DNA of 64,000 nucleotides. Source: Balanoglossus misakiensis. Taxonomy: Eukaryota > Hemichordata. This document shows positions 11,901-26,904 of the stretch, piece after piece. The notes beneath the pieces were generated by a model. It was not told where the DNA came from. It did not search any database and was given only the letters and a program-made list of their open reading frames with translations. The stretch lies in the NCBI GenBank assembly GCA_040954595.2, contig CM082586.2:2046001-2110000 (forward strand). Direction: 5' to 3'. The translations under genes were made by a program, and so were the position numbers. Position 1 is the stretch's first letter; each line of letters starts with the position of its first letter.

Positions 11901-14285
11901 ATGATGAAGACGACGATTAAGATGATGATAACGATGATGATGATGACGACGATGATGATGATGTAGGCTACCTGCTTAAAGCCCTAATATTATACACGCC
12001 TGATTCTACCTGATTCTTCTCTTTCAGTTTGTTCTGCGCGATGACGACGTTCGCCACTGTGTTCGGTATAGGGATAAACGAAGGTCGCACTAAAACAGAG
12101 ATTGTGGCTCTGCTGAAGACCAACGGGCCTGGAAATACAGGCTTAACATTCATATGGTACATGTACTTACTAGTAGAAACATCTGAATATCATAATATAC
12201 TCTTCAGACAAAAAGTGAGGCAATCCTACAAAGATTGTTAGACAGGACACATTATCGCGGAAGGCCCAATTCTTATTATTTTTGAATTATGGTAATACAT
12301 GTAAATGCGTATATTCTTCATCCAGTTTTCTATAATGTATTTCTCAGGGTCCCGATTCTCTATTCGACAACCTCGTTCGGAAGATTTCTAGCGATCGTAT
12401 TTTTCTTCGCCTTGTTTTTCGCCGGTTTTACTTCACTGATAGCGATGATCGAACTTCCTGTCCAAACAATCGAAGGTTTCGGCGGTAAGTCATACATGTA
12501 CTACAGTCCCTCCACACACGGTCGGGAAACGGGCATTGTCTAAACGTGTTAAACGGAGTGTGCCCCTAAGTAATAGAGTCCTACCTTCCCCTCTCTTGAT
12601 TTTACAGTTAGAAGAAGGATATCAGTTCCTGTTTGCCTGGTTCTAATTTTCCTGTTTAGTTGCCCATCCTCCCTGAACATCAGTTTCTTGGTAAACCAGG
12701 TATGTATCTATCTTTATGATTATTTCAAGTTACAAATGTATATGATAGGGTACAGATCTCAAATTTCCATGGTAACTGTGGCTAATTTTGCATGGGTGAC
12801 TTAATACATTTAATATAATAAACGACTGCGCCCTATTCTTTGTTTCAGGACTACGTTTGGGGATACGCCTTGCTCCTGGCTGGGATTCTTCTGCAGTATT
12901 TAGTCATACGTTATGGAACGGCCAAGTTCAGATCCTCACTCGTCAATGACTGTACCACTTCAACGGACTGGACTCTGCCAAAAGTGTGGGAATGGATGGT
13001 CAAGTGAGTGGTAGAGTTCAAAGTGCAAAGGTTACATTTCCCTGAATTGGAAGCTTCATGTACGATAGAATAGCTTTTGCACTGCCCGGTTTACCTCAAA
13101 CTCTTCCTTGTCATTTTCTGAATAGATTCGTGGCGCCAGCCGAGGCGACCATCTTGTTAGTATGGTTTGCCGTGTTCAGCGTGATGACCGAAGGCGACTG
13201 GTACACCGTTGGCATGGAGACGCTTATGTCGTGTATATTGCAGGTAAGTTGTACGAAAATCGAGTGAAAGGACTCTCCTACAAGCATTTTGATCATGCGA
13301 TCACAATTTCATATGTCTCCGAGCATGCTACACGCGATTTGTAGACGTCAGCATCCATCGACCTTTAATATGCTAATTTTGCCACGTGCAAGGCATTGCC
13401 CACATACGGGGCATTGTCAAGATATCACCCTCCACCAGAGCAAATGACGGCCCAGGGACCCTCCATAATAGAAGGTACGTGGACGAACAAGCGAACAATT
13501 TAAGACAGGGCATGGTTACAATTTAATATTCCCCAGAATAAGATGGTGTAATGAATGGTGACCCCGATTGGCTTTGGTCCTACTCTTGCCATGAATGTGC
13601 AGAGAGATGCCATCTTGTTCTGAGGAGTATTGAAATGGTAATCATGAACATTGTCAGTGACATTGATTGGAGTTGGTTGTAAGCTTACTTGTTGACTAAG
13701 TCTTCGGCCGTCACGTTAGAGTCCCACAAATTGTCCCCGAGAAGTTCTCCAAAATCCTGGAACAACCCGTCATCCTCGTCATCCTCTCCATGTAGTCTGT
13801 TCCACTTCTTCACGCGTTTTGGGCAATGAAGATGTCGTTGTCGTCTGACACGATGCTTTCACCGTGAAAGTGGAGACACGAATGAAGTGGCGCATGCAAA
13901 TATGTTGAAGCACCTGGTGAAATGATACACGTGGTCACTCTCGACCAATGGAAATCCCTATACGTTTTTGGCTGACAGGAAACCAGTGTGTGCTTCGTGA
14001 TTGTGTTGTTGTTGTGCTGCGAGCCGGATACTGCTCTCGTACCGCGGAAACGTTTAGATATTGGGTTCCATGATGCCATCGTGTCGTTCAGCATCTCGAC
14101 GATTGTCCCCACTCTTGTACTGTCCTAATATGTCCGCGTTTAAATTTACTATTTTTCAGTGGAGTTTACTTTTTCTTGGCGTCATCGTGGCAAACGCCAT
14201 ATATTACTACGGATATCTACGCAAGCAAGATGGATACCGTGACTTAAATGGACAAGAAATGGCCAACTTGACACACGACCCTTAG
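9548..14285 (+). CDS. Sodium-dependent neurotransmitter-symporter-fold transporter (NSS/SLC6 fold), prokaryote-like subgroup
   Basis: Twelve exons join in phase to 530 aa: 9548..9589, 10222..10354, 10442..10622, 10775..10889, 11165..11366, 11552..11714, 12028..12156, 12348..12484, 12608..12699, 12849..13003, 13126..13243, 14160..14285. TM1 reads [13 protein letters not shown], the Na+-site motif of the family. TM2-3 include [13 protein letters not shown], and TM6 is [21 protein letters not shown], aligned with the SLSLG..YGSY region of bacterial members. The protein lacks the glycosylated extracellular loop 2 and the NGGGAF motif of animal SLC6 carriers; it has NSGENGSLQF instead. The loop content and TM6 spacing are closer to bacterial YocR-type NSS proteins. 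It should import a small amino acid or amine with Na+, substrate unknown. Exon 5 appears to end at a GC donor (G|GCAAGT at 11367), the only donor that keeps phase. The start is the ATG with [14 protein letters not shown] before a GTAAGC donor. Confidence 0.87.
10989..11118 (+). repeat. (CCAA)n tetranucleotide microsatellite with CCGA/CAAT variants
   Basis: Tandem CCAA units with CGAC and CAAT interruptions lie in intron 4 of the NSS-fold transporter. Seen directly. Confidence 0.95.
11836..11963 (+). repeat. (GAT)n trinucleotide microsatellite
   Basis: A long GAT/ATG run with a few interruptions lies in intron 6 of the NSS-fold transporter, ending 64 nt before exon 7. Seen directly. Confidence 0.95.
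13690..13957 (-). repeat. Dispersed repeat, copy 1 (inverted relative to copy at 61.75-62.02 kb)
   Basis: The reverse strand of this segment matches the plus strand at about 61750-62020 over most of its length, including the stretches ATTTCCATTGGTCGAGAGTG and CAGACGACAACGACATCTTC. The reverse strand has an open frame ([20 protein letters not shown], continuing to a stop near 13690) that looks like a protein C-terminus. The distal copy carries small insertions that shift this frame. It lies inside intron 11 of the NSS-fold transporter. Its identity is not recognised; it could be a transposon fragment or a processed gene fragment. Confidence 0.7.
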
Positions 14286-14434
14286 CTGAATGGAAAACAA
14301 AATTATCCAGCCACTGTAAACTGGTTGATATGGTCCTTGGCCTGCAGGTGACTTCGAACATTATTAAATATGACAGTTATTACTTTTTATTGTTAGGGAT
14401 TTGACTTTTTACGATTTTAAAGATATGTAATTGA

Positions 14435-14440
14435 AATAAA
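14435..14440 (+). promoter_or_regulatory. Polyadenylation signal AATAAA of the NSS-fold transporter
   Basis: AATAAA lies 150 nt after the TAG at 14285, in an AT-rich 3' region. It is the only good signal before the convergent P0 gene. Confidence 0.6.
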
Positions 14441-14717
14441 ATAGTGAAATGTCTTGTAAATAAAAAAAGTGGTCTACTTGTGATCATTTCATTTTTAGCT
14501 GCACTGATGTGAACACTGATATCAGGCTCACTGCATGATACAAAGAGGTCACAATGACCTTGTCACTGCCAGTGTAGTTACACACTAAGGTCAGACATCT
14601 CGACTGACAGGGGGAAAGAAAAAAAACTTCAAACTTGGGAAAGAACTAATTCACCAAGCACACAGCAACTACTACGGATACAAAAAAATACAGACAGTAT
14701 CTCAGGCACAGCAAAGT

Positions 14718-14723
14718 TTTATT
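14718..14723 (-). promoter_or_regulatory. Polyadenylation signal AATAAA of ribosomal protein P0
   Basis: TTTATT on the plus strand (AATAAA on the minus) lies 188 nt beyond the P0 stop codon. The two convergent genes would then be separated by under 300 nt of non-transcribed DNA. Confidence 0.55.
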
Positions 14724-14910
14724 TTCAAATTCACCCATAGAGGGCTCCAACCACATACAACAACTCTCCCAGTGATGGTAAGAATTGGTATACAGAGTTT
14801 TTGGAACTTTTGGATTTGATCAACTGCAGTTCTTGTCAGCATTTTTGCCTGTTTTTTTTTCAATTCATGGGAATTCCAGTTATCGTAAGCGATGAATGAT
14901 GTGATACTTC

Positions 14911-17405
<2,495 letters not shown>

Positions 17406-18881
17406 CTTGATTAGTGACCAAGGATTTCTTGTTTAAAGACCAATCTAGAAATGAAAAGAAACACGTGTCTGGTAAGTATGATTGCAACCCGGATTGCAAC
17501 TAATTGTGAAAGAAACGTACCTTGGCCATTATTGATCCATTATGGAAATAGGGATGGCAAATTATTTAGACACGTTCACCTGTACATAATTTTGTTGAGT
17601 TCCCATAAGAAGTCACTTAAGTTAATAATCGCATTTTTCAATAGCCGCATATGGATTTCCTGCATAGCCGAAAAATAAGACCAAGGCGCAAGAGGCCATA
17701 CAAGTCCGTTTGACCCACGTGCGTATGGGATATGGACATAGGCTTGTACTGTTTCGTGTCAGCCATTTTGTACAGTATTGTTGTGAAAAAGCGCAAAATT
17801 TACGAACTTTGTCCGTTATTTTGCTTATCTTATATATTCTACACAAAGTTTAAATAGTCATTTCGGCTTGTACTAGTAGCTGGCTACCCAACAAGACAAA
17901 AAAATAGCCTAAATTAGCTTTTATTGAAGAGCTCCCAAACGTGGACCTCACCTAATAAACCAAGCGTGGAAATAGAGACCGGGTCACGTGATCAATTTCG
18001 CAATTTCCCGTCATGCCTGTGTCATTCCCAGAACTTAGTCGGTAGAGGGCGCCTGTCGATGCCCAGCTGACTGCATCCGGGGAATGTGCCCGTAATTTGT
18101 CGCAAAATTGCAAAGAAAAATTGCACAAAAATGATGATCTGGTGGTACTTAATACCACTAAATTTGTCTATTGACCCTAGACTAAGGTATATGATTTACC
18201 CAAGCGATGTTGTTCTTGTTTTACTATCCAAACCAAAGAAAAATTCAAATACATGTACTCAGTTTTGTGGGGATGAATGTGGCTTGAAACAATCTTGAGG
18301 TAACGAGCATTGCCTTCTTAAAAGTCTGCTGAATGGATGAAATAACTTTAACGCAAAGAGATTAAGTAAAACTGGCGCAGATTATAATGCAATTGAATGC
18401 TGGTGCCATGCAAGTGAGCGGCCCCGTGCCTGAAATTTTACCAGTCCCTTACGCGTGACCTTTCACCTTTGTATTTACACGACTTGTACAACGGTACGCC
18501 CAGAGATCCATGTATGATATGCAGTTAAACTTAAAACTACTGAGTACACGAATAGCATAATATCGAGATCGAGATACGACTGTACTTTGTAATGTTACAC
18601 AACGTATACGATAAGCACGTAGACAGTTCCCGACCAAGATCCACGTAAGATACGAATTGCTCTCGTATTATTCGCGGAAGTGAAGCAAAAACGTAGAAGT
18701 CGACGTTAATAATCGCAAGCACGAACGAAGGAGATCCGAGCTAAAGGTAAATGACTGTAAAGTCTTCATTTTCACTGTGTTTTTAAAGTTGGGGTAACCC
18801 ATTTGATATTGGGGGAGGGGGGGGGGGCTGGAGGAATCCTTACTTACTAGTCTATAAGTATTACCTTTTGTACAGGTAATC
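17406..18881. other. Intergenic interval between divergent RPLP0 and dehydrogenase genes
   Basis: The two flanking genes are transcribed away from each other, so this 1.5 kb should contain both promoters. A candidate non-coding P0 exon lies near 17.52-17.59 kb on the minus strand. A G-rich run (about 18810-18830) lies just upstream of the dehydrogenase start, and a TACAG at 18871-18875 could be the acceptor of a 5' UTR intron. No TATA box was identified. Confidence 0.45.
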
Positions 18882-21014
18882 ATGTCAAATGAAGACAAAG
18901 CCAGGGTTTGTATAATAACTGGTGCTAATTCCGGCATCGGTCTTGAAGCAGCCAAACTGATATCTGAGAAGGGCTATGAAGTCATACTAGCTTGTCGAAG
19001 TGAGGCCCGGGGCAAGGAAGCAGAAAACGACATCAAAAAACTGAACCCAAGTGCAAAAGTACAGTTCATGAAGGTAAGAGATAATTTTTAACACCCCAGG
19101 GGCTGGCTGATATGGGCTCTTGTTACTTAATATAAAGGGGATTTTAGGAACACTGGCCAAACAAGCTGTTCACACAGTGTCCATGAATTATATATTTTTG
19201 AATTGTATGGAGAACCCAACAACACATTGCATGATAATAATGATGCAGATAACACCTGTTTCAAATCACGGTTATAGTATAATTGTGAAGAGGTGAAAAT
19301 TGGTCAATATTACTGTCAGATTTGCGTGTGAGCATTTTCTGTCAGAGGTCACCAGAGCTTTTAGTGAGTTCAAACACAGACAAACAAACAGGCACCTTTT
19401 GTAAGATAGAGTGTTTTGTTTACCGAGGTCTCCATTGTTGTGTCAATGCGTCCATTAACATATGTTGAGTAACAGTACCACTGCAACATTCACAGAAATA
19501 AATATCTTCAAACATTACTCTGTTTTCTCCAAAGCAAATTCAAAATCAAAAGCGGTCCACCTATCAGTTAGATTTATACATATTTATTTTCACTCTCGCA
19601 GCTTGACCTAGCGTCCTTGGCGTCTGTTCGTAACTTTGTAGACGAGTTCCATGCCACAGGGAAACCGCTGCACGTTCTGTGCAACAATGCAGGATTGGAC
19701 ATGGGCTATCATGGCTATCAGGAGACGGAAGATGGATTTGAAATGACCTTCGGCATCAATCATCTTGGTGGGTGTATGCAAAAGTGATTGATTCTTTCTA
19801 AATCAGAGTGTGTAGGTTTCTATGTATAGCGCTTTGAAAATTGTGCACACTGATTCAGTATTGGCATACTGTTACCCCCATGGACTTTACCAAGAAAGTT
19901 TACATTTCGTTCACAGGTCACTTCCTACTGACTCATTTACTGTTGGAAGACTTGAAGAAAACAGCAGCGACGAGTGAAGATGTCAGGATTGTAGTAACGG
20001 CATCACAAGTGCATGACCCAGAGGCTCCTGGTGGAAATCGTGGTACGTGATGCTGTGCTATGTCCATTTCAATGTAGAATGCTGTTCAGTGAAACATTCT
20101 CGATCAGTGATCATTACAACTTTTTGCAAATTTACAACTTCTGAATCTTCTAAAGGGAGGCAGTTTTTCCGAACTTAATAAAATCATCAAATGATAATTT
20201 CTTTCAGGTCCATCTGCTCACATTAACTTTGACAGTGTCATGGAAACGGATTCAAAATCCTATGACCACTTCCTTGCGTACAGGAACTCCAAACTCGCAA
20301 ACGTCTTGTTCACGTACGAACTGTCGAGACGTCTTGAAGGCAGTGGGATCACAGCAAACTGTCTTTGCCCAGGTGAGAGTCAAGGTGGTTTCGTTTTTGT
20401 CCCAGGTGTACCAAAAACACCTGGTGTGAGAAGCAACTCTCTGTTGTTGACTGCAAAGGGGATTCTAGATATTCCTTTGTAATATTTTCACCATTCTTTT
20501 CTTGCAGGATTTATACCCGAATCTGGCTTTTTACGCAACACTGGCATGTTTATGAAACTCACAATTAGCTTGATGAAGCCAATTTTGAGATGGAAGGGGT
20601 TTGTCAGGACTGTGCAAGAGGGAGGAAATACACTTACCATGGTAGCCACAGCTGACAATTTAAAAGGTACCACAACTCAGCGTATAAAGTCATTTGGATG
20701 CACAAAATATATGTGAGAGAGAGGAGGAGAGAGAGACGGAGAGAGACAGAGGCAGAGAGGGGATAGCGACAGAGAGGGGGAGAGAGCAAGAGAGAGAGAG
20801 CCGTCCGATTAAAACAGATATTTAAAACGAATCCACAACCACTTTTTCAACTCAAATTTCCCTTTCAGGTGTAAGTGGGAAGTTCTTCACCAAAAACGAG
20901 GAAACACCCAGCTCCAAGGAATCACATGACAAAGACGTCGCAGAAAAACTCTGGAAAGTTAGCGAAGATTTTGTTAAGTTGGAGGACCAATTCAAAATTC
21001 CTGTGAAGATGTAG
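18882..21014 (+). CDS. Short-chain dehydrogenase/reductase, retinol dehydrogenase 11-14-like
   Basis: Six exons give 317 aa: 18882..19073, 19602..19767, 19917..20042, 20208..20372, 20508..20666, 20869..21014. All internal junctions after the first are phase 1. The Rossmann cofactor motif is TGANSGIG (residues 13-20), and CRSEARG follows strand 2, which points to NADP(H). NNAG is at 92-95, the serine-strand motif VVTASQVHD is near 145-153, and the catalytic YRNSK (Tyr186, Lys190) is in place. NCLCPG follows at the usual site. Family members of this shape (RDH11/12/13/14, WWOX-type classical SDRs) reduce retinal or lipid aldehydes, or oxidise retinol. The exact substrate cannot be told. There is no clear N-terminal membrane anchor, unlike RDH11/12, so a soluble or peripheral protein is likely. 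The gene looks intact. Confidence 0.9.
20713..20800 (+). repeat. GA-rich simple repeat
   Basis: An impure (GA)n/(GAGACAGA)n tract lies in the last intron of the dehydrogenase gene. Seen directly. Confidence 0.85.
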
Positions 21015-21601
21015 TCTGTTCGCTCTCTTTTTGCTGAAAATGATATTTCTAGAAACCCACAATATCCGATTCTGTTCCCTATTAAACTAACTACATCAGC
21101 ATATAACTCATATACTCAGTTTGTTGCGTGATTTGATGGGGGTACTGACCTTGTGTTCGATGGAAAAGGTGACAGTGTCACACCTTAAGAACACAGAACT
21201 GTCAAACACAAACAAACCATCAATGAATGTGTCCATTAGGCACAAGTGTTAACGGTACAGACGTGTTTCAAAAGTGCACCATGTGTTCCAAATAATCTGA
21301 AAGATGGGTCATGCATCTTTAGTCGCCAAATGTCGGCGCAAAAACTAGCATACAATAGTTTGGCAACGACACTTCCTGCTGGTCGGCCTTCGGGGTGAAC
21401 TTTGCATTGTATGACCGTAGATTAAGTGCCCTGTACACGAAGTTGTGATACTGGAAGCACCAGACAGCTGTGCTACTCGTTATTGGCCGAACTATGGGTG
21501 TATAAGGTGCAGTTTACGGGTGTGCCTTGATTTTCTTTCAATAAACGTTCACTTCACTCTGTGGACTTAACTCGTACATTAGTGATAATTTGAAGGTTGT
21601 C

Positions 21602-23534
21602 ATGGCTATTAGTAAGTTTACTTTGGTTAGACTTCGGACAATCGTGCCGGCGTCGTTAGTTATTCTTGTTTTAATAATGACGAAAATGTACAATTTTAGA
21701 GTCATGGAGACAACTATATCGCCTGCTCCAGTTGTCCACTCATCGGAAAAGAATCGCGATATTCTTTCAGAATCACCCCAGGAGGCGACAAACGAGCCGT
21801 TTTTTGTGACAGACAAAACTGGCGCCACTACAACAGAGCGAAATATAGACGACGTGACCGAGTCGCTGCCCTCCATGGACGAGAAGCAAGACCAAGAACT
21901 CCTTGAAGACATCAAGAAAATCAATAACTCTTATTTGCGATTTGATGCGTTCGTTCCACCATGGTTTGACAGAGAGGATGTTCTCAGGATGCAGCTGGTG
22001 TCGGGTAAGAATGTCTCCGACGCGTTTTCGTTCGAAAATCACGGGCGCATAAAGCAGGTAATCTTTGAAGACGGCAGCCGACCGAGGGTCGAGAGTTTTT
22101 CAAAATGTCTGGACCACTGTGGACTGCAGAAGAGCGCCATCGACATCCACGAAGTCTTCGCCTTTCACATGGACCGTGTGCTCGGGTTGAACCGCGCTCC
22201 ACCGACCGTCGCCCGACGAATCGACCGCAAACAGACACGCGACGGGGTTCTACGAGTTTTTGGGCCGATGGTTTGGTGGGATCCTGACATCCGCCATTCG
22301 GGGACGTTTCAGCCCGTGCAGAACTCGATGGCCCTGTCGTGGACTGACTACCAAAGGGGGTTGACCTCTCGTTGTTTTGCCAGGGATAACATGGAGAAGT
22401 CGAAACGAAATCCCAACTGCACGACAAAAATTAGACACATCGAGTGGGGCAAATTGGCCATGTATGACTTCATTTTACAAGTAGGTGTACAACATTTCTA
22501 TCTCATAAAATTGCGGTGGCGGACATTCCTAGAAGACAGCAAGGAAGGGAAGGGAAGTGCATCCATGGCTTTAAGATGCATACGTGCAATCATAATAAAT
22601 CTCCCAAAAGTTTACGTGACAGTGACAGGCTGTAACAAACCCCACTGGTGAGGTTGTATGGTGTGGAACTACGCAAATTGCGTACAGAATCAAAAGTTAA
22701 CAAAAAGTGAGAAAGTTACTCAGCCAGCAGACTATAGAGAGGGGACTTGACAATACAAAGACACGCAGTGACAACTGACTGACATGTAAGAAAAAAGATA
22801 CATGAAAGTCTTCATTTCTTTGACCAAACTTCTTTTCTTGTTACAGAATCATGATCGCATCGACAGAAACTGCTGTGGTTACGACCGAGCGGAGGGTGAG
22901 TCGTGTTTGAGAAATGGTCCGAATGAATTGAAATGCAGGGATGTAAGACTGCAGTTCCTCGTTCATATATTCACCCACACACACGATGAGAGTCGTCTAG
23001 TTTTTATCGACAATGTGTTTAATCTGCACAGAAGCATCCAACATTTGAACTACAGGATTTTGGAAGGAATACAAGAGTAAGTTTCCTTATGCATAAGGAT
23101 GTATTTCTATAACAATTAATCCAAGCCTACTTGCCTCAGCTAATTTACTGTTATAGAACGTTTTTTCTCTGCTCGCAATCAACTTACCAAGCAAGCAAGC
23201 AACAAACCGACCAACCAACCATAACCAACTGACCGACCGATAGGACAATCAAGCGATGTGTAGGCCCATATTTGAAATTTTAGTTTCTGTGAAATCTACC
23301 CGATTCTCATCCGTGTAAATTTATTTCAGGATACCAGAATACCCGATATCAATTTTGAAATCAGGAAAGTTCCGTGATATGATGCTGCAGTCTTTGTACA
23401 TCGACAAAGTGTACTGGGAAAGCCAAGGCGGAAAACCCTTCATGGAGAAGCTCATAAGCGTCATCGAGGAACGTGCACAGAAATTGATTACGTATATAGA
23501 GAGGGCGAGCATTAACCTCGTTCCAGATTATTAA
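21602..23534 (+). CDS. Golgi-associated kinase 1-like protein (GASK1/FAM198 family)
   Basis: Three exons (21602..22480, 22847..23076, 23330..23534) give 437 aa. The N-terminus is a type II signal anchor (TIVPASLVILVLIM) after a short basic tail, followed by a low-complexity acidic stem, as in Golgi-resident proteins. The luminal domain contains VFAFHMDRVLGLNRAPPTVA near residue 183, then RIDRNCCGYDRAEGESC, LVFIDNVFNLHRSIQHLNYR, and near the end KVYWESQGGKPFMEKL. These blocks and their order match GASK1A/GASK1B, relatives of FAM20 and four-jointed secretory kinases. Kinase activity of GASK1 proteins is not well established, so only the family is asserted. A 5' extension to an upstream TTG was rejected in favour of the ATG at 21602. 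Antisense ORFs in exon 1 are shadows. Confidence 0.87.
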
Positions 23535-24058
23535 GGTGAAATGTTCGATAAAAGTTGACAAAGGAAGGAATTACAAATTATCGCAAAAATAGCAATGGGA
23601 AACAATCACTCGTTTTTTAAGTACACGGTATTTTAATAATTTAACAATACAATAATCATAGCAATAGAATATATTTTCCGACGAAGAAGTGTGCCAAGAC
23701 GATAGATAATTATAATGGATGTGATTACATGGAACCAACTCAGAGGTACTTCTACATGATACATCGAGTTCCGAGTCGACCGTTCTAACGTCAATGCGTG
23801 CTATACATAAAAAACAAGCCGGCAGTATAAAAATTCTGTGAACTTCACAAGAGCCAGATGTTTGGTATTGTGTCAGACACATCACATCCAAATTTTCTGG
23901 TCATCCTTTTTCTTTTAAAACGGACTCCATAATCTTCGTTACGGGGATATGTATGTTGAGTTCTTTGATTGTATAAAAGAATGACGCCATCTGCGCTGAC
24001 TCAAAAAGCAGAGATATGTTTTGGTATGCATTGATCCTCGTTACGTCATTATCCTCGT

Positions 24059-26904
24059 TCAAGGCACTGGTAACAGCTTGTACCATCCCGTTACTTCCTC
24101 TCCAGAGCTTGTCGTTGGCACCTGATCGAGCCTAACTTGCGCCATTCCAAGAAAGTTCTTTCTGTCCAACATTTCGTAATTGCCCCAAAGTTTCACCTGT
24201 AGAAAATAAAGTTTTTTCTTTGTTTGATTCTGTGGTATTCGATATCATGAAGTATTTGATAAATGATGCCAGTACATGTACTAATACAGTAATATTTCAG
24301 GTTGCGAAATGTTTCTTACCAGCAGTATCTTTCCAGCGTATTCCCAGTTGAATGCAAACTGTTCTTGGAATATTGGATTAAAGGATGGTTCGGTTGTTCG
24401 TGTTTTCTTCTTTCCAATGCAAACTCTTCCCCACATTAAGTAGAGCTTGGTGTAAGTAGCTGCATAGAGACAAAGACAAGAGAATAAAAATATGCTATAA
24501 AGTCCAGAAAACTTTAAAATACGTGTATATGATATTTTATTGATGTAATAGTGATTTTAGTACATTTCAAAGATGACAATTTTTTTTTGCTGGATCTAAG
24601 TGGTCAAATGTATGACGTACTTTCGCTTCCTATTTCAGACACGAAACAGACTATGATATTAAACTAAAGCCATCATGTGAATTTTGTTTCCGGCTTTGGA
24701 CTATAAAAATGTATTTTTAGATTATTTAATTAATGACCTGTTTGGGTGTTTTCTCCAAGTTTTAAACCAATTACTCGGCGATAATGATATATCGCATTAG
24801 CTTGTTGCCTAATCGTTATATCTGCGTTTGAAAAGTTACCATATAATTCTGTATGTAAGAAAGACTATAGGCGTATAGGTATATAATTACAATAATAAAC
24901 CTCGCTACAGAATTGAAAATTTTGTGCTTATGAAATATTCACCACAAATCGCATTCCGTCACGGTTAAACATATTATTTGACAGTACTTAGCGCTACTGG
25001 AGGTGAAAGGTTGATATATTTCTATGGCAACAGCTGTTCTTTAATTGAGACAATTGCGTTGACCGAGCTCATGTATTCACCGTGCGAACGAGAACCGACG
25101 AGTCGCGTGAACACCGAGAGTGATCGAACCATGAGGTGGCCAGTCTAGGTGAACTTGGAATCCGAATGCATTTATTGCGATGGAACACACATTATGAACG
25201 ATTACATCCATATATCAAACACTTATCCTCGCGTCAATACGTCTGTTGAAGGTCGCTATGGATTTGAAATAGCGCATATATTTGGATCAAGCGTTTGAAT
25301 GAGTCATCGGTTGACGGGAATAATGAGATTTCCTGGACGGCAAACACCCGCTGTTTCTGCTGCTGTTGCATGAAACTGCACGCTGAATACACTCTACGGC
25401 TTGGGATAAATCTGCGGTTTTCCCGTTCAAATTAAAACGGCGCAAGCTAATACGCTGTAAAATGTCCTTCTTTCGCAACCCTATATTCTAGAGGCTTCCA
25501 AACTCATTATACGCAAAGCCCAATCTGATTAATTAGGTTTATTGTATTCTGAAGGAGAGCTTGACTTTATTTCAAGATTGAAGTACACGTACGACTAGGT
25601 GTAACCTTTTTAAATGAGTATGGCACTCCACTAATCACAGTGATTTATCGATTGATTCGAGAGCCGCGAGGGGGATCTGAATGCATCATGTAAAAGCAAT
25701 GACAGATGGACATATTCGCTTTATTCACAATGGGAGAACTCTATGGGTTGCACTGTGCTACCAGGGCCCTGCACATAAGTAGGTGATACACTATACACAA
25801 TGTTAGGTATACATGTAGTGTACTTTGCAAAGCCGCCGCCGGCCACTTTTATATGATATTGCGTCGAAAAGTCGATGACTAACCGATGTTACAAAATCGA
25901 ACAATAATTGCTGTCGGCAGCACAGAAGCCAATGTGATTTTGTGCCTCGGGGAGAGATGAAACAACGGTATTACATCGCGGATGATGAGAAATTAGTGTC
26001 TTCGAATAGAAAGAGCAAGAACCCGCATAAATCTGTCATGGAACACGAGCGTGGAGAAATATCGGAGCGATTAGCCTTCATCTAAAATGGAGGTCAAATA
26101 TTCACGTCACACTGAGCGTAAAATACAGTAAACGACACACAAGGGTATTGAAAGTAGCAATCGAGTACTGAAGAACAGTAGGCAAAAATTATTATGAACA
26201 TGACTGAATTTTATGTTGGTAGTTTGTGTGTACCACTTGACACGAAATGCGCAGACGACAGCTTCAACGAATTTCCTTTACATATTGTTTAAAATCATGG
26301 TGATTTTATTCGCGCAAAAGCACAGAAATGTACGCGAAAATGGGAAAATGACAACCTGGCATTTATTTTGGAAGTTTAACACACACCGCAAAATTGTCAA
26401 AATGTCTGTTATAAATGTAAATTGGTTAGCTAGTAATGAAAATTTAGCTTAATAATTGGCCAGACGACAATCAATTCTATGTTTTTTTAAAATCTGCAAT
26501 GTGGTGGAAGTTTTTTTTTTTTTTAAATCTCTGCTTTTCGGAATACACTTGGAAAAGCTTGGAACCATAATATTCTTTACACACATAAAACCGAGAGATG
26601 ACAGACACCAGTTGCCAATTAATGTTAACAAAAAGTGTCTATACTGGTTTATACTGCAAATACGTCATTGGTATTCAATTCATATTGATGCCAGTCACGT
26701 ATTATCGTTTACCCTACCTGCTGGCGTTATCCGTCCTGGTTTTGGTGCCAAACCTCTCGCCCGCACGACTTCAACGACAAGTTGACCTTTCCGTTTGCTG
26801 AAGCTGAGCTGAAGTTCACCCAATCTGGAATCCGCTTCACGTTGTCTCCCTTCAACAATTTGTCCAGGACCAAAAGGATTATCTTCAGACACCATGTTAC
26901 CCAT
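24059..26904 (-). CDS. Minimal RIM-like protein: single C2B domain
   Basis: Three minus-strand exons join in phase: 26718..26904, 24320..24459 and 24059..24196, giving 154 aa if translation starts at the ATG of MGNMVSEDNPFGPG (context ACCATGG). The text FGPGQIVEGRQ, then KGQLVVEVVRARGLAPKPGR, then GKKKTRTTEPSFNPIFQEQF, then LWGNYEMLDRKNFLGMAQ and TGWYKLLP, follows the C2B domain of RIMS1-4 block by block, including the linker that precedes it in RIMS3. RIM C2B domains bind liprin-alpha, synaptotagmin and PI(4,5)P2 at presynaptic active zones; as in vertebrate RIM C2B, the calcium-ligand aspartates of the first loop are not seen. The chain stops four residues after WYKLL, without the RIM C-terminal tail. 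Upstream exons encoding more domains are possible, because an acceptor-like CAG lies just before the proposed start. Confidence 0.82.

Noticed and set aside
13810-14112. 100-aa minus-strand ORF in the transporter intron
   Set aside because: It partly covers the dispersed repeat. It includes a coding-like stretch ([18 protein letters not shown]), but no phase-consistent splice joins it to the downstream repeat frame.
21984-22427. 147-aa minus-strand ORF in GASK1-like exon 1
   Set aside because: Arg/Ser/Pro-rich shadow of a GC-rich coding exon on the other strand.
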